Shown here: in pieces, positions 8,691-18,491 of the stretch
Position numbering within the stretch: position 1 is the stretch's first letter
Layout of the letters: the number at the start of each line of letters is the position of its first letter
Assembly (NCBI GenBank): GCA_031263015.1
Contig: JAISGN010000016.1
Span: 1-64,000, forward strand
DNA from: Bacteroidales bacterium
Lineage (GTDB): Bacteria > Bacteroidota > Bacteroidia > Bacteroidales > P3
Direction: 5' to 3'
DNA: 64,000 nt
Position numbers and translations under genes: made by a program
The notes under the pieces: model-generated
Told to the model about the DNA's origin: nothing
The model's database searches: none
The model's input: only the letters and a program-made list of their open reading frames with translations

Positions 8691-9746
8691 ATGAAATTAT
8701 CACAATTTAAGTACAATTTACCTAAGGAATTAATAGCATCAGTGCCATCAAAAGAAAGAGATGATGCTCGTTTATTGGTAGTTAATCGTAAGACTAAACT
8801 TTTTGAGCACTTAGAATTTAAAGATGTTATTAATTTCTTTGATGAAGGGGATGCATTTATAATGAATGACACTAAAGTTTTTCCGGCAAGACTTTATGGT
8901 AAGAAAGAAAAAACATCGGCAGACATAGAAGTTTTCTTATTAAGAGAAATAAATGCTGACACAAGACTTTGGGACGTATTGGTAGAGCCGGCTCGTAAGA
9001 TACGCATCGGCAACAAGATTTTCTTTGGAGACAACAATGAGATTGTTGGAGAAGTGATAGACAACACTACATCAAGAGGAAGGACTATGAGATTTCTATT
9101 TGACGGCACCAATGACGAATTTCACACTTTAATACATAAGATGGGTGTTACTCCATTGCCTGACGATGTACTTATGCAGAGAAAAGTTACGCCGGAAGAT
9201 ACGGAACGTTATCAGACATTGTTTGCTAAAACAGTAGGAGCAGTTGCTGCCCCTACTGCAGGAATGCATTTCAGTAAAATATTATTAAAAAAGATGGAAG
9301 TAAAAGGCATAAATACTGCTATGATTACTCTTCATAATGGTTTGGGAAATTTTCGTCCGATAGAAGTTGAAGATTTGACTAAGCACAAATCGGATTCCGA
9401 AGAAATGTTCATATCACCTGCTACTGCAGAAATAATTAATAAGACAAAAGAAGCTAAGAAGAAGATTTGCGCGGTAGGCACCACCTCTATGAAAGCCATA
9501 GAAACAGCCGTATCAATAGGAGAAAAAGTTACGCCGTATTCAGGCTGGACAAACAAATTCATATTCCCTCCTTACGAATTTTCAATTGCCGATGCTATGA
9601 TAACAAACTTCCATGCACCATTGTCTTCAATGCTTATGATGGTTGCAGCCTTTGGAGGATATGATTTAATAATGGAAGCATACAAAGAGGCTATCAAAGA
9701 AAAATACAAATTTCTTACTTACGGCGACGCTATGTTGATAATATAA
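8691..9746 (+). CDS. queA: S-adenosylmethionine:tRNA ribosyltransferase-isomerase
   Basis: The 351-residue protein transfers and isomerises the ribosyl part of SAM onto 7-aminomethyl-deazaguanine in tRNA to give epoxyqueuosine. Family hallmarks visible are the N-terminal [18 protein letters not shown] and [15 protein letters not shown], the central TAGMHF (residues 195-200 or so), [12 protein letters not shown] and the C-terminal [21 protein letters not shown]. Length is standard. It lies 35 bases after the NlpC gene and six bases before ispD, so the three are probably co-transcribed although their functions differ. Confidence 0.95.
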   Translation: MKLSQFKYNLPKELIASVPSKERDDARLLVVNRKTKLFEHLEFKDVINFFDEGDAFIMNDTKVFPARLYGKKEKTSADIEVFLLREINADTRLWDVLVEPARKIRIGNKIFFGDNNEIVGEVIDNTTSRGRTMRFLFDGTNDEFHTLIHKMGVTPLPDDVLMQRKVTPEDTERYQTLFAKTVGAVAAPTAGMHFSKILLKKMEVKGINTAMITLHNGLGNFRPIEVEDLTKHKSDSEEMFISPATAEIINKTKEAKKKICAVGTTSMKAIETAVSIGEKVTPYSGWTNKFIFPPYEFSIADAMITNFHAPLSSMLMMVAAFGGYDLIMEAYKEAIKEKYKFLTYGDAMLII

Positions 9747-9752
9747 TTCTTT

Positions 9753-10451
9753 ATGCCTACTTCAAAGCAGCATTATGCGGTTATAGTAGCAGCAGGTCAA
9801 GGAAAAAGAATGCAAAGCAGCATTCCAAAACAATTTATGCCCCTTAAAGGCAAACCGATACTTATGCATACTATCACCAATCTGCATTCCATAGATTCAT
9901 CACTTAGATTCATATTGGTATTATCAAAAGAGCATATTCCGTTATGGCAAAAACTTTGTTCGGAATATGCTTTTAATTTGCCGATAACAATAGTTGAGGG
10001 AGGGAAAGAACGTTTTGATTCCGTAAAGAGAGGTTTGGCGGAAGTGGAAAACGATTCCATTGTTGCTATTCACGATGGCGTCCGACCATTTGTTGGTAAA
10101 AATGTGTGGAAACAATGTTTTGATATGGCGGAATCAGCATCTAATGCCGTTCCTGCTTTGATTGCGAAAGATTCTATCAGACTTCGCTGCAAGGAAACGA
10201 CAAAAACCTTCAATCGCAACGATGTTTATCTGATTCAAACGCCGCAATGCTTTCATTCAAACCTTATAAAATCAGCCTACAATCAACCTTTCAACCCATT
10301 ATTCACCGATGACATTCAGGTATTTGAATCAATCTATGACAACAAAATAAATATCATTGAAGGCAATGCTGAAAACATAAAAATAACAACTCCTTTTGAC
10401 GTTTTAATTGCTGATTCCATTGCTGCCGAATGGCGTAAAGAAAGTAGTTAA
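9753..10451 (+). CDS. ispD: 2-C-methyl-D-erythritol 4-phosphate cytidylyltransferase
   Basis: The 232-residue nucleotidyltransferase makes CDP-methylerythritol in the non-mevalonate isoprenoid pathway. The N-terminal AAGQGKRMQSSIPKQF (residues 13-28) is the CTP-binding signature, followed by the AIHDGVRPF segment, and the C-terminal TDDIQVFE binds substrate. Length is normal. It closes the run that began at ugd and is followed by a hairpin terminator at 10508. The presence of IspD means isoprenoid precursors come from the MEP route, relevant to the prenyltransferase at 61234. Confidence 0.93.
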   Translation: MPTSKQHYAVIVAAGQGKRMQSSIPKQFMPLKGKPILMHTITNLHSIDSSLRFILVLSKEHIPLWQKLCSEYAFNLPITIVEGGKERFDSVKRGLAEVENDSIVAIHDGVRPFVGKNVWKQCFDMAESASNAVPALIAKDSIRLRCKETTKTFNRNDVYLIQTPQCFHSNLIKSAYNQPFNPLFTDDIQVFESIYDNKINIIEGNAENIKITTPFDVLIADSIAAEWRKESS

Positions 10452-10507
10452 AGTATATTTGGAAATCCATCTGCTTAATATCAATAATTACATTTCAATA
10501 AAAACAG

Positions 10508-10536
10508 AAAAGACTGCCGTTTTGCAGCAGTCTTTT
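10508..10536. terminator. Hairpin terminator after ispD
   Basis: A 10-base perfect stem (AAAAGACTGC / GCAGTCTTTT) with a nine-base loop lies between the convergent ispD and beta-barrel genes and can serve both. Confidence 0.8.
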
Positions 10537-10568
10537 CTTGGTTTCTCTGTTTTTATCGTTGCTTCTTG

Positions 10569-11225
10569 TTAGAAGTAACAGCGTAATCCTATTGTAAAAC
10601 CTGTGTTTAATGTAAGATTAAAGTCAGATGTGGCGGTTTCGTATGTTCCAGCTCCATTAGTTATTTTGCTTTGAGCAAAGCTAATCTCTCCTATACTAAG
10701 ATTGATTCCTAAATGATCGTTGATATGAAAGTCAAAACTCAACGGACGTAAGCCAAGACCCCAACCAAATATGTCAGATGTATATTCTGCAACGTTACCT
10801 CCACTATTCTGTTCTGATGTATAAGAGCCAAAGCCAAATCCAACATAGAAATTAGGCGTCCAAACGAATTGCTCGCTTATCGGAAGCATAAATGTTACAC
10901 GAGGAGCAACACTAAATACATTTTGAACATCACGTAATTGTTCGCTATCCTGCCCATTAAGCCAACCGGTGAAGCTACTGCTTCTGTTGAAACCGAGTTC
11001 CAAACCAACAGCCCATTGTTCCGTTAAACAATAGTTAGCTCCCAAGTTAATACCTAAGGCTCTGGCAGCAGGAGTGTTTGTAGTTGTTGATGTACTGCCA
11101 CCATTAATTGTAGTAGAATAACTACTGCTGCTAAAAGCCGCATCAGCAGAGAAAAACCATTTTGATTGAGAGAAACCAAGCGTAGAAAACGCCATAATAG
11201 CCGTAAAAATAAAAATCTTCTTCAT
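10569..11225 (-). CDS. Outer membrane beta-barrel protein
   Basis: The 218-residue product has a signal peptide (residues 1-19, ending GFSQ) and then alternating polar and aromatic strands, for example WAVGLELGFNRS, VAPRVTFMLPI, FYVGFGFGSYTS and FDFHINDHLGINLSIGEI, ending in TIGLRCYF. A terminal Phe and eight or so amphipathic strands point to a small OMP_b-brl type barrel. These proteins usually have a structural or adhesive role; no specific function can be given. The leader is long (about 100 bases) from the promoter box at 11324. Confidence 0.8.
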   Translation of the reverse strand: MKKIFIFTAIMAFSTLGFSQSKWFFSADAAFSSSSYSTTINGGSTSTTTNTPAARALGINLGANYCLTEQWAVGLELGFNRSSSFTGWLNGQDSEQLRDVQNVFSVAPRVTFMLPISEQFVWTPNFYVGFGFGSYTSEQNSGGNVAEYTSDIFGWGLGLRPLSFDFHINDHLGINLSIGEISFAQSKITNGAGTYETATSDFNLTLNTGFTIGLRCYF

Positions 11226-11323
11226 CGTTTTTAATTTTTAAGTTAGCAGAGTCTTCCTTATCTGCATTTTATTAATTGAACCGCACGGAAGATATGCGGT
11301 TATCTTTCAAGCAAAAGACGCCG

Positions 11324-11331
11324 CAAAGATA
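11324..11331 (-). promoter_or_regulatory. -7 box TATCTTTG for the beta-barrel gene
   Basis: The minus strand reads TATCTTTG, 98 bases upstream of the start at 11225, so the mRNA leader would be about 90 bases. Confidence 0.45.
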
Positions 11332-11480
11332 CATCTTTTTTATTTAATTCATTCTTTCTTGCGTATTTTTCACACTTTTCAAGATTCCAAATCCTGTTCC
11401 TTGCCTAAAAATTTGAACATTCCATAAATAAATTACTGATTAGGCATATTGCTATAACGTTATAAGTTACCATTTTACGC

Positions 11481-11585
11481 AAACGCCGTTTTATTTTCAC
11501 CAAAGGCTGTTTGGTGAGAACGAAAGGCTGTTTTATTTTAACCAAACAGCCTTTGGTGAAAATATTGTCAGTGCGACACGCACCA
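11481..11585. repeat. 21-bp-phased modular repeat, locus C (5 units) with hairpin module
   Basis: Five 21-base units in register: AAACGCCGTTT, AAAGGCTGTTT twice, AAACAGCCTTT, and a last unit carrying the hairpin module GTCAGTGCGACACGCAC (11567-11583). The gap 11226-11684 is divergent and otherwise contains only two promoter boxes. Confidence 0.8.
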
Positions 11586-11632
11586 AAATAAGAAAAAATC
11601 ATTCTGATTCGCTGGTTGAGCCTAATTTTTAG

Positions 11633-11640
11633 TAATTTTG
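11633..11640 (+). promoter_or_regulatory. -7 box TAATTTTG for asnS
   Basis: TAATTTTG matches TAnnTTTG and lies 44 bases before the ATG at 11685. Confidence 0.5.
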
Positions 11641-11684
11641 CACGCTCGGAATATTAGTTTATAATGATAAATCGCATATAAAAA

Positions 11685-13082
11685 ATGACAAGAAAAGAAA
11701 TAGTAACTTTGTTTTCGGACGATGTTAAGGAATTTGTTGGAAAGGATGTCTGCATTAAAGGTTGGGTGAGGACAAAAAGAGGCAACAAGAACGTGGCTTT
11801 TATCGCTATTAACGACGGAAGCATAATTCATAATATTCAGGTAGTGGCTGATGTAGCCAAATTTGATGAAGATTTACTGCGAAACATCACAACAGGTGCC
11901 TGTCTCTGCATTTGCGGGAAATTAGTTGAGAGTTTGGGCAAAGGACAAAGCGTTGAGATAGTTGCGGAAAGCATAGAAATTTATGGAAATGCCAATCCCG
12001 AAACATATCCTTTGCAAAAGAAAGGTCATAGTCTTGAATTCCTGCGTGAAATAGCCCATTTAAGACCAAGAACCAATACATTTGGGGCAGTTTTTCGTCT
12101 TCGTCATGCGATGGCATTTGCTATCCATAAATATTTTAATGATAATGGTTTTTTCTATTGGCATTCGCCTTTGATAACAGCATCAGATGCCGAAGGCGCA
12201 GGGGAAATGTTTCGCGTAACAACGTTAGATATGGAAAATTTACCTAAGACTGCCGATGGGAAGATTGATTTTGCGGAAGATTTCTTTGGTAAAGAAACAT
12301 CATTAACTGTTTCCGGGCAATTGGAAGGTGAATTGGGAGCGATGGCATTAGGTAAGATTTATACCTTTGGTCCTACTTTCAGAGCAGAAAACTCTAACAC
12401 TCCGCGGCATCTTTCTGAATTTTGGATGATTGAGCCTGAGATGGCGTTCTATGAACTTGAGGATAATATGAATTTAGCGGAGGACTTTATCAAATATCTT
12501 ATTGGCTATGCGTTAGAGCATTGCATGAGCGACATAGAGTTCCTTAATAATATGTATGATAATTCCCTCATTGAAAGATTAAGGTTTGTGGTAGAGAATC
12601 AGTTTGTGCGGCTACGCTATGAGCAAGCTATTGAAATACTCAAAGCATCCAAGCAAAAATTTGAGTTTCCTGTCGATTGGGGAGTTGATTTGCAGTCCGA
12701 ACATGAGCGTTATCTTGTTGAGAAACACTTCAAATGTCCTGTTATTTTGATAGATTATCCGAAGGAAATAAAGGCTTTCTATATGAAACAGAACGATGAC
12801 GGCAAGACTGTAAAGGCTATGGATATTTTGTTCCCGACTATAGGTGAGATAATAGGAGGTTCGCAAAGGGAAGACAATATTGATAAACTTATTACAAGAA
12901 TGGGCGAGGTTGGAATCAAGCCTGAGGATATGGATTGGTATTTGGATACGAGGCGTTTCGGCTCTGCTCCTCACAGTGGCTTTGGTCTGGGCTTTGAAAG
13001 GCTGTTGCTTTTTGTTACGGGTATGAGTAATATTCGTGATGTGATACCTTTCCCTCGTTTTCCAAAGAATGCGACATTCTAA
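11685..13082 (+). CDS. asnS: Asparaginyl-tRNA synthetase
   Basis: The 465-residue class II synthetase charges tRNA-Asn. An N-terminal OB-fold (residues 15-100, beginning [12 protein letters not shown]) binds the anticodon. Motif 2 is seen in [22 protein letters not shown] and motif 3 in [15 protein letters not shown] near the C terminus, followed by [12 protein letters not shown], which marks AsnRS rather than AspRS. Length equals the usual Bacteroidota enzyme. It is transcribed alone from the promoter at 11633 and ends at the repeat-derived hairpin at 13123. Confidence 0.95.
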   Translation: MTRKEIVTLFSDDVKEFVGKDVCIKGWVRTKRGNKNVAFIAINDGSIIHNIQVVADVAKFDEDLLRNITTGACLCICGKLVESLGKGQSVEIVAESIEIYGNANPETYPLQKKGHSLEFLREIAHLRPRTNTFGAVFRLRHAMAFAIHKYFNDNGFFYWHSPLITASDAEGAGEMFRVTTLDMENLPKTADGKIDFAEDFFGKETSLTVSGQLEGELGAMALGKIYTFGPTFRAENSNTPRHLSEFWMIEPEMAFYELEDNMNLAEDFIKYLIGYALEHCMSDIEFLNNMYDNSLIERLRFVVENQFVRLRYEQAIEILKASKQKFEFPVDWGVDLQSEHERYLVEKHFKCPVILIDYPKEIKAFYMKQNDDGKTVKAMDILFPTIGEIIGGSQREDNIDKLITRMGEVGIKPEDMDWYLDTRRFGSAPHSGFGLGFERLLLFVTGMSNIRDVIPFPRFPKNATF

Positions 13083-13122
13083 TTAGCGTATCGGAAAAAT
13101 ATTGCTTCATTTGGTAAAAACC

Positions 13123-13164
13123 AAACGGCGTTTTAAGAAAATAAAACGCCGTTTTATTTTTAGC
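13123..13164. terminator. Terminator-like hairpin formed by two units of the 21-bp repeat (locus D)
   Basis: The words AAACGGCGTTT (13123) and AAACGCCGTTT (13144) are reverse complements spaced exactly 21 bases apart. Together they form a 13-base stem followed by a T-rich tract, between the convergent asnS and nhaD genes. It belongs to the dispersed repeat family and probably works as a terminator. Confidence 0.7.
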
Positions 13165-13239
13165 ATCAGGCATAAAAAAACGGCACGAACTACAAAAGTC
13201 CGCACCGAAACCAATATCATTTAATAATTAAAAAGGATG

Positions 13240-14544
13240 CTATGTATGAAGTATATAATGCGAGAGAAGATAGAACGTTCCTGCTCCTGCAAGATAGCCT
13301 ACCAATGCCCAGATGCTAATCTTCTTCAAATACCAGATAAAGTCTATTTTTTCCATGCCCATTACCGCAACTCCGGCAGCAGAACCAATGATAAGGATAC
13401 TTCCTCCTGTTCCGGCGCAATAAGCCAACATTTCCCAGAATGCACCATCTACTGCGAAATGAACTAATTCCGGATTTGCCGCAACGTCTGCTATCGGATA
13501 CATACCCATTGCCGCTGCAACCAAAGGCACATTATCAACAATGGAAGAAAGCATACCGATAATGATGTTTATAATATAAATGTTTCCTATCTTGTCAAGA
13601 TTCTCCGCAAGCAGTTTCAAATGTCCTGCTTCCTGCAAAGCGGCAACCGCCATCAATATACCTAAAAAGAAAAGCACGCTTGGAGTATCTACTTTTTGCA
13701 ATATGGATGATACATTAAGGCGAGAGTATTTTGTAGAATTGTTTTTGTGCATAATCTCGGTAACTACCCACAATGTTCCCAAGCCTAACAATATTCCTAA
13801 GTAAGGAGGCAAATGTGTTATGGTCTTAAATATCGGTGTGAAAAGCAATGAACCTACTCCTATAAAGAATACTATGTTACGTTGAAGGTTTGAAGTAAGC
13901 ATTCCTTCGCTCTTCTCATTTACAACAGGACGCTCCACATTTCCTTTCATAGTTAAAGAAATTATTATCAAAGGAACTAACATTGAAACAAGAGATGGGA
14001 CAAATGTTTCTTTGATAATCATTGAAGCGGTGATGTTTCCTTTTATCCAAAGCATAATTGTCGTTACGTCTCCGATAGGCGACCACGCTCCACCTGCATT
14101 AGCAGCCAGAATGACCATACCTGCAAAAAACCATCTCTCCTTCTTGTCGGATATAAGCTTCCTTAGCAATGCCACCATAACGATTGAAGTCGTAAGATTA
14201 TCAAGCACTGCCGACATAAAGAAGGTTAATATGGCTATGACCCACAAAAGTTTCCGTTTATTAGTAGTTTTGATTTTGTCGGTAATGATTGCAAACCCGC
14301 CGTGCTTATCTACCGTTTCTACAATGGTCATTGCTCCCAATAAGAAGAAAAGAATTTCCGACGTTTCCCCTAAATGGACTATTAAATGTTCGGAATCAAT
14401 ATGCGGTCCGAGCAATGCATAAATCGACCACATAAATACTGCCAACAGCAAAGCCGTTGCCGACTTATTAACCTTCAAAGGATGCTCCAATGCAATGCAT
14501 GCATATCCTAAAATGAAGATAACAATCATTAATGTGAAGTACAT
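13240..14544 (-). CDS. nhaD: Na+/H+ antiporter, NhaD family
   Basis: The 434-residue polytopic inner-membrane protein has about twelve hydrophobic segments and the ion-transporter signatures LDNLTTSIVMVALLRKL and GGAWSPIGDVTTIMLWI in the first half. SIVDNVPLVAAAMGM and GTGGSILIIGSAAGVAVMG occur in the second half, the inverted-repeat arrangement of the NhaD/IT superfamily. It exports Na+ in exchange for protons. It ends toward asnS and starts near the left edge of the dnd island; before that island arrived it would have been divergent from rocD. Confidence 0.9.
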   Translation of the reverse strand: MYFTLMIVIFILGYACIALEHPLKVNKSATALLLAVFMWSIYALLGPHIDSEHLIVHLGETSEILFFLLGAMTIVETVDKHGGFAIITDKIKTTNKRKLLWVIAILTFFMSAVLDNLTTSIVMVALLRKLISDKKERWFFAGMVILAANAGGAWSPIGDVTTIMLWIKGNITASMIIKETFVPSLVSMLVPLIIISLTMKGNVERPVVNEKSEGMLTSNLQRNIVFFIGVGSLLFTPIFKTITHLPPYLGILLGLGTLWVVTEIMHKNNSTKYSRLNVSSILQKVDTPSVLFFLGILMAVAALQEAGHLKLLAENLDKIGNIYIINIIIGMLSSIVDNVPLVAAAMGMYPIADVAANPELVHFAVDGAFWEMLAYCAGTGGSILIIGSAAGVAVMGMEKIDFIWYLKKISIWALVGYLAGAGTFYLLSHYILHT

Positions 14545-14589
14545 AATTTTTTTGTTTTGTTAGAAAATATTTATCTCTATTAAAGTCTG

Positions 14590-14597
14590 CAAAAGTA
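14590..14597 (-). promoter_or_regulatory. -7 box TACTTTTG for nhaD
   Basis: The minus strand reads TACTTTTG, 46 bases upstream of the nhaD start at 14544. Confidence 0.5.
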
Positions 14598-14649
14598 CGA
14601 AAAGAATTCCTATTAAATGTACATTATTCAGTATGAATGTAAATTTTCA

Positions 14650-14657
14650 TACCTTTG
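14650..14657 (+). promoter_or_regulatory. Duplicated rocD promoter (-7 box TACCTTTG), pointing into the dnd island
   Basis: The box and at least 34 bases after it are identical to the intact rocD promoter at 19962. If active it would transcribe rightward, antisense to the 3' end of the dndE-herA gene. Confidence 0.55.
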
Positions 14658-14691
14658 CATCAACAAATTAAAACACAAAACATATCTAAAT

Positions 14692-14777
14692 ATGACAAAA
14701 TCAGAACAATTAATGGAAATGGAGCACCATTATAGTGCCCATAATTATAATTAGTTGCCGGTAATGCTATCAAAAGG
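14692..14777 (+). pseudogene. Dead 5' fragment of rocD
   Basis: The copied ATG at 14692 is followed by 20 codons that match RocD except G15S and H20N, then a TAG at 14752 where the intact gene has CCG. Homology stops at 14777. The fragment cannot make an aminotransferase. The nonsense change shows the left copy has drifted while the right copy has stayed functional. Confidence 0.9.
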
Positions 14778-14803
14778 GATATTTTATTACTGTTCCATAA
14801 ATT

Positions 14804-16384
14804 TTATTTTTCTTTATAAAACTGTTTGATTTCGAATAATTCTCCTTTTGGAAATTCCTTAATATTGGAGATTGCTTGTCCTTTTTGTATTTTTTCTAAA
14901 CTGCGATATGCTTTTGTTCCGTCTTTATCACTAAAACCCAAAAATCGGTTGATTGCTTTCGTGTTGTTTTTATCCTTTACATCTAATAAAAACGACATTT
15001 CACACATACTCGAAAAATCAAAATTTGATTGATTAAATTCTTCTATACCTTGCGATAACAAAATAACAGAAACTCCTTTTGAGCGAATTTCACGCAATAT
15101 TTTTTCCAAAATATCTTGATATTTTTTTTCTTTGAAAATTACGTGAGCTTCGTCAATCAACAACACATAACGCATTGCACGACATCCGTTTTCTGTCGGC
15201 GAGCTTTCCATATTCATAAACACATTGTAAATGTAATTTATAATTAAAAATAAAGAAGTAAAACGCACTGAATTTGACAAGTCTCCTGATAAAGACAGAT
15301 AAATATTCTGATTTAGGAAATTTCCTGTTTTTTTGTCTTCTTTAAAAATATTGAACCGACTCAACTCGTCAATTATTTCGGTTAATGTATCACGCTTGTC
15401 TCCAACAATTTCTAAAAGCTGTTCGTTAATCTCCGATAAGCTTGGATATTCTCCCGGACGTTTTGTTATAAACGCTTCATTAGTTGCCTCGCGTAATTTA
15501 CCTCTCTGTTTTATTCCAATATTTGAATATTTGCAAATTATATCTACAAATTTGTCAATTCCCATTTGCTTATTGACATCGTTAATACTGTCTATAAATG
15601 AAAGTGGATTTATTGGAAAAGGCGTTCTGGGAGCATCAATAAACTGTGCTTTTGTTTTATCAAAAAAAGGCTTAAATTCAATTAGATCATCATCTTTAAG
15701 ACCCTTAAAATCCAAATATATAAAATTGACATGTTGATTGGATTTTTCTGAAATTTCACGTAAAAGTTGTAATGCAAATTGAGTTTTACCTGTACCCGAA
15801 CTTCCTGCAATTGCAATATGATTATTATTATAATTTATTGTATCGTTGAAATTTAGCGTAATTTCATCACTTACTAATCCTATTTTATTTCCAACAGTCA
15901 ATTTTATTGGCTCGCTAAAATAAGTTTTTTCAATATTTTGATTGTTATTTTTAACAGCATCTAAACTTACTTTTACGGTGTCTAACATTGCAATTCCTTT
16001 GTCTAAATGCTCTGTCAAAAAATCTAAAAATGTATAATTATTATTGTTGTTAAATAAGTTATCCATCAACAATAAACCATGGTCAATATGTAGTTTTATG
16101 TAGCGAGGAATGTTCTCATCTGACTTGTAAATTCCGTAATACTGACAAATCAAAGCAATATAAAAATCACGATATTTTTCGTCAAAAAGAATATGGTCTT
16201 TGTATTCTTTTCCTTTTGAATCATAAATATTGAACTCTGAAGTGGAAAATTTTTTCCCACTTTGTAACGAATACCCTAATGCAATTCTCGCAATAACATT
16301 TTCCTTTGTACCAAGGGGGAGTTTGGCTGTGAGTTGCCTAACAATATCTTGATTTGCTTCTGAAGTTCTTATATTAATTTGCAT
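14804..16384 (-). CDS. DndE domain fused to a HerA/FtsK-type ATPase
   Basis: From the ATG at 16384 the product has 526 residues. The first 110 or so (INIRTSEANQDIV... through DENIPRYIKLHIDHGL) match the small DNA-binding protein DndE of phosphorothioation systems, normally a stand-alone protein of about 110 residues. After a 70-residue linker comes a P-loop ATPase with Walker A GSSGTGKT (194-201), LDFKG, Walker B YVLLIDEA (406-413) and a sensor strand VSVILLSQG, the pattern of HerA-like DNA translocases. An upstream TTG at 16405 is less likely as a start. The ATG overlaps the dndD stop by 11 bases. I infer that DNA binding and DNA pumping are joined in one protein; whether it serves modification or restriction is open. 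Confidence 0.82.
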   Translation of the reverse strand: MQINIRTSEANQDIVRQLTAKLPLGTKENVIARIALGYSLQSGKKFSTSEFNIYDSKGKEYKDHILFDEKYRDFYIALICQYYGIYKSDENIPRYIKLHIDHGLLLMDNLFNNNNNYTFLDFLTEHLDKGIAMLDTVKVSLDAVKNNNQNIEKTYFSEPIKLTVGNKIGLVSDEITLNFNDTINYNNNHIAIAGSSGTGKTQFALQLLREISEKSNQHVNFIYLDFKGLKDDDLIEFKPFFDKTKAQFIDAPRTPFPINPLSFIDSINDVNKQMGIDKFVDIICKYSNIGIKQRGKLREATNEAFITKRPGEYPSLSEINEQLLEIVGDKRDTLTEIIDELSRFNIFKEDKKTGNFLNQNIYLSLSGDLSNSVRFTSLFLIINYIYNVFMNMESSPTENGCRAMRYVLLIDEAHVIFKEKKYQDILEKILREIRSKGVSVILLSQGIEEFNQSNFDFSSMCEMSFLLDVKDKNNTKAINRFLGFSDKDGTKAYRSLEKIQKGQAISNIKEFPKGELFEIKQFYKEK

Positions 16385-18491
16385 ATAATTCGTTGTATTT
16401 ATCAATTAAACTTTCTGGTGGTATTTCCACAAATTTAGAGGCATCAGTATTAAAATTATCAATAATGTAGGCTTTACTGACATTTGGCTTTAATAATTCA
16501 AATTCACTTTCTGTCAGCTCTTTATGTATAAGTGGAAATAATATTACTTGTTTTGAAACATTAGGATAAAACTCCTTTATAACATTCTCTGCATGGTCTT
16601 TGTCGAATTTCTGCATAGGCGAATCAATAAACACGGGGAAATCAATATCAGATTCATCAACCAAGGATTTTAACAAGGCAGAAGCATACATCTGACGCTC
16701 TCCCATAGAAAGCGATCCTTTGTCAATTTTTTCATTTCTTACATCAAAAAGATTTATATCCACGTCGTCTCCTGCTTGGTTAATATCCACGACTACTCTA
16801 TGTATGAAATTCTTTTTGTGCATTAAGATATTTAATTCATTCAATATATTTTCTTCCAACTTCTTTTTCGTTGTAATTTTGAACTCTTTGATAAATTCTT
16901 TTAACTGAGATATAAGTTCCTGTGTTTTCTTGTCTTTTTCCGAATAACGCCTTGAATCATCTATCTTTTTTCTCAATTCCTCCTGTCTTTGTTTCAGCGT
17001 TTTTATCTCATTTTTCAACCCACCGATTTTTTCTCCTAAATCATAAATGTCTTTGTCTATGTTAAATATACGGTCATCTAAACGTTTCTTTTCTGCTCGC
17101 ATGTTTGCAATATACTCATCTTCCGCATCTTTCTCTGCCATGCGTATTTTTCTGCGAATGGAATCAATATCACTTTTTGCACGCAAATAATTATCATTAA
17201 GACGAGTAAAGGCATCTTTAAAAGTATGTTTCAAATGATTAACCAAAGTGTTTAATTCATTTGTTTGCGTGTCAGAAAAATCGTGTAATACATTGAAAAT
17301 AGAAGGCAAATCCGGTACATCAGAAAAAAAGTGCTTTTTTATCAGTTTTTTTATTTGTTCTTCGTAAAAATCACGGACTTCAACTTCAATAACGCCTTTA
17401 AACTGTTTTTTTTCTTTTTCAATATCATCAAGAATAAGTATCGTTTTTTCTTTTACATCTTCTTGTTTATACTTATTGTCTTTATAATTTTTCTCATTTT
17501 CTAATTGAGTAGAAACATCCATTAAAGTTTCGCCAGCTAAGCCAAACGGAATTAAATCAAATAAATCTTTTAACTCATTTTGCAGACTTAAAATTTTTTC
17601 ATTAAGTTCTCTTTCTTTTGCTTTCAATTCATTCAGTTGTTCCAGAGTCATCATATTGCCCTCTTGGACTAATTTCATTTGAATATCATTTGATTCACTT
17701 TGTTTTTCAATTTTTTCTTGATTCAATTCTTGAATTTGATCGTCAATGTCATCAATATTGATCTGTTTATTGTTTATATCAGCTTCTATCTGATTGAATT
17801 CCGCTCTTTCTTGCGGTTTTGCTGATTTTTTGCGATATTCGTCTTGAATATTCTCTAATTGGTCTTTTAAATCTTCATATTTTTTTATTCCTAAAACTTC
17901 GGTGTATGCTTTACTCAAAATTCTTCTTTGTTCCGGCGAATTTATTTCAGCAAGAGAAACTATTTTTTCAGCATCAAAAAAGAAAAATTTTGCAATTTCA
18001 ATCGGTAAAATAAAATCACGTATAAATATTTCCTCTCCGTCTTGTTTTCCATCTGTTGTTAAATCTTGAATTAATTGATTTTGATAGCCGTCTATTAAAA
18101 CTTCAACTTTATCATTTGTGCTTGTTATGGTATCAAATGTTCGAGTTATTTTTACTTCATTACAAGATATTTCTGGAATTTTCACATCTTTGAATGTTAC
18201 GGAAACAGAAAACTTTGTTTCCCCTTCATTTTTTGCTAATCTATTGAGTGTATTCCCAATATATTTACCATAACCACCTTTGTCGGCAATTTCTTTTTGA
18301 TATAATTCATCAACTTTATCCATTTGCCGACCATACAAGCACCAAACTAATGACATTAGAAATGTTGTTTTGCCAAACCCATTTTTGCCACTCACAACAA
18401 TAATATTTTTATTGTCATCAGGTAACAGATTAATAGCATTGTTTCCTTTATAAATTCGGAAATTGTTTAATGTAATTTCTTTAATCAGCAT
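16374..18491 (-). CDS. dndD: DndD, SMC/Rad50-like ATPase of DNA phosphorothioation
   Basis: The 705-residue protein has an N-terminal Walker A GKNGFGKT (residues 35-42), long coiled-coil arms at about 205-560 rich in E, K and Q, and a C-terminal half-ATPase. That half has the ABC signature LSMGERQMYAS (594-604) and Walker B FPVFIDSP followed by the D-loop-like QKFDKDH. This is the DndD layout; DndD is an ATPase required for sulfur insertion in the DNA backbone. A plain Rad50/SbcC relative is the alternative, but the dndC gene directly upstream and the DndE domain downstream decide it. Start and stop each overlap the neighbouring gene by 11 bases, indicating coupled translation. Confidence 0.88.
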   Translation of the reverse strand: MLIKEITLNNFRIYKGNNAINLLPDDNKNIIVVSGKNGFGKTTFLMSLVWCLYGRQMDKVDELYQKEIADKGGYGKYIGNTLNRLAKNEGETKFSVSVTFKDVKIPEISCNEVKITRTFDTITSTNDKVEVLIDGYQNQLIQDLTTDGKQDGEEIFIRDFILPIEIAKFFFFDAEKIVSLAEINSPEQRRILSKAYTEVLGIKKYEDLKDQLENIQDEYRKKSAKPQERAEFNQIEADINNKQINIDDIDDQIQELNQEKIEKQSESNDIQMKLVQEGNMMTLEQLNELKAKERELNEKILSLQNELKDLFDLIPFGLAGETLMDVSTQLENEKNYKDNKYKQEDVKEKTILILDDIEKEKKQFKGVIEVEVRDFYEEQIKKLIKKHFFSDVPDLPSIFNVLHDFSDTQTNELNTLVNHLKHTFKDAFTRLNDNYLRAKSDIDSIRRKIRMAEKDAEDEYIANMRAEKKRLDDRIFNIDKDIYDLGEKIGGLKNEIKTLKQRQEELRKKIDDSRRYSEKDKKTQELISQLKEFIKEFKITTKKKLEENILNELNILMHKKNFIHRVVVDINQAGDDVDINLFDVRNEKIDKGSLSMGERQMYASALLKSLVDESDIDFPVFIDSPMQKFDKDHAENVIKEFYPNVSKQVILFPLIHKELTESEFELLKPNVSKAYIIDNFNTDASKFVEIPPESLIDKYNELYAN

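Larger units (their letters stand above)
14643..14777 (+). repeat. Left 135-bp direct repeat: copy of the rocD promoter and 5' end
   Basis: These 135 bases match 19955-20089 without gaps at a constant offset of 5,312 bases and with only six mismatches. The copy includes the promoter box, the leader, the ATG and the first 28 codons or so of rocD. The dnd genes lie exactly between the two copies, so the repeats mark the boundaries of the island. Confidence 0.95.

Noticed and set aside
14692-14754. 20-codon frame as a small gene next to the dnd island
   Set aside because: It is a truncated copy of the rocD start with a nonsense mutation, explained by the duplication.
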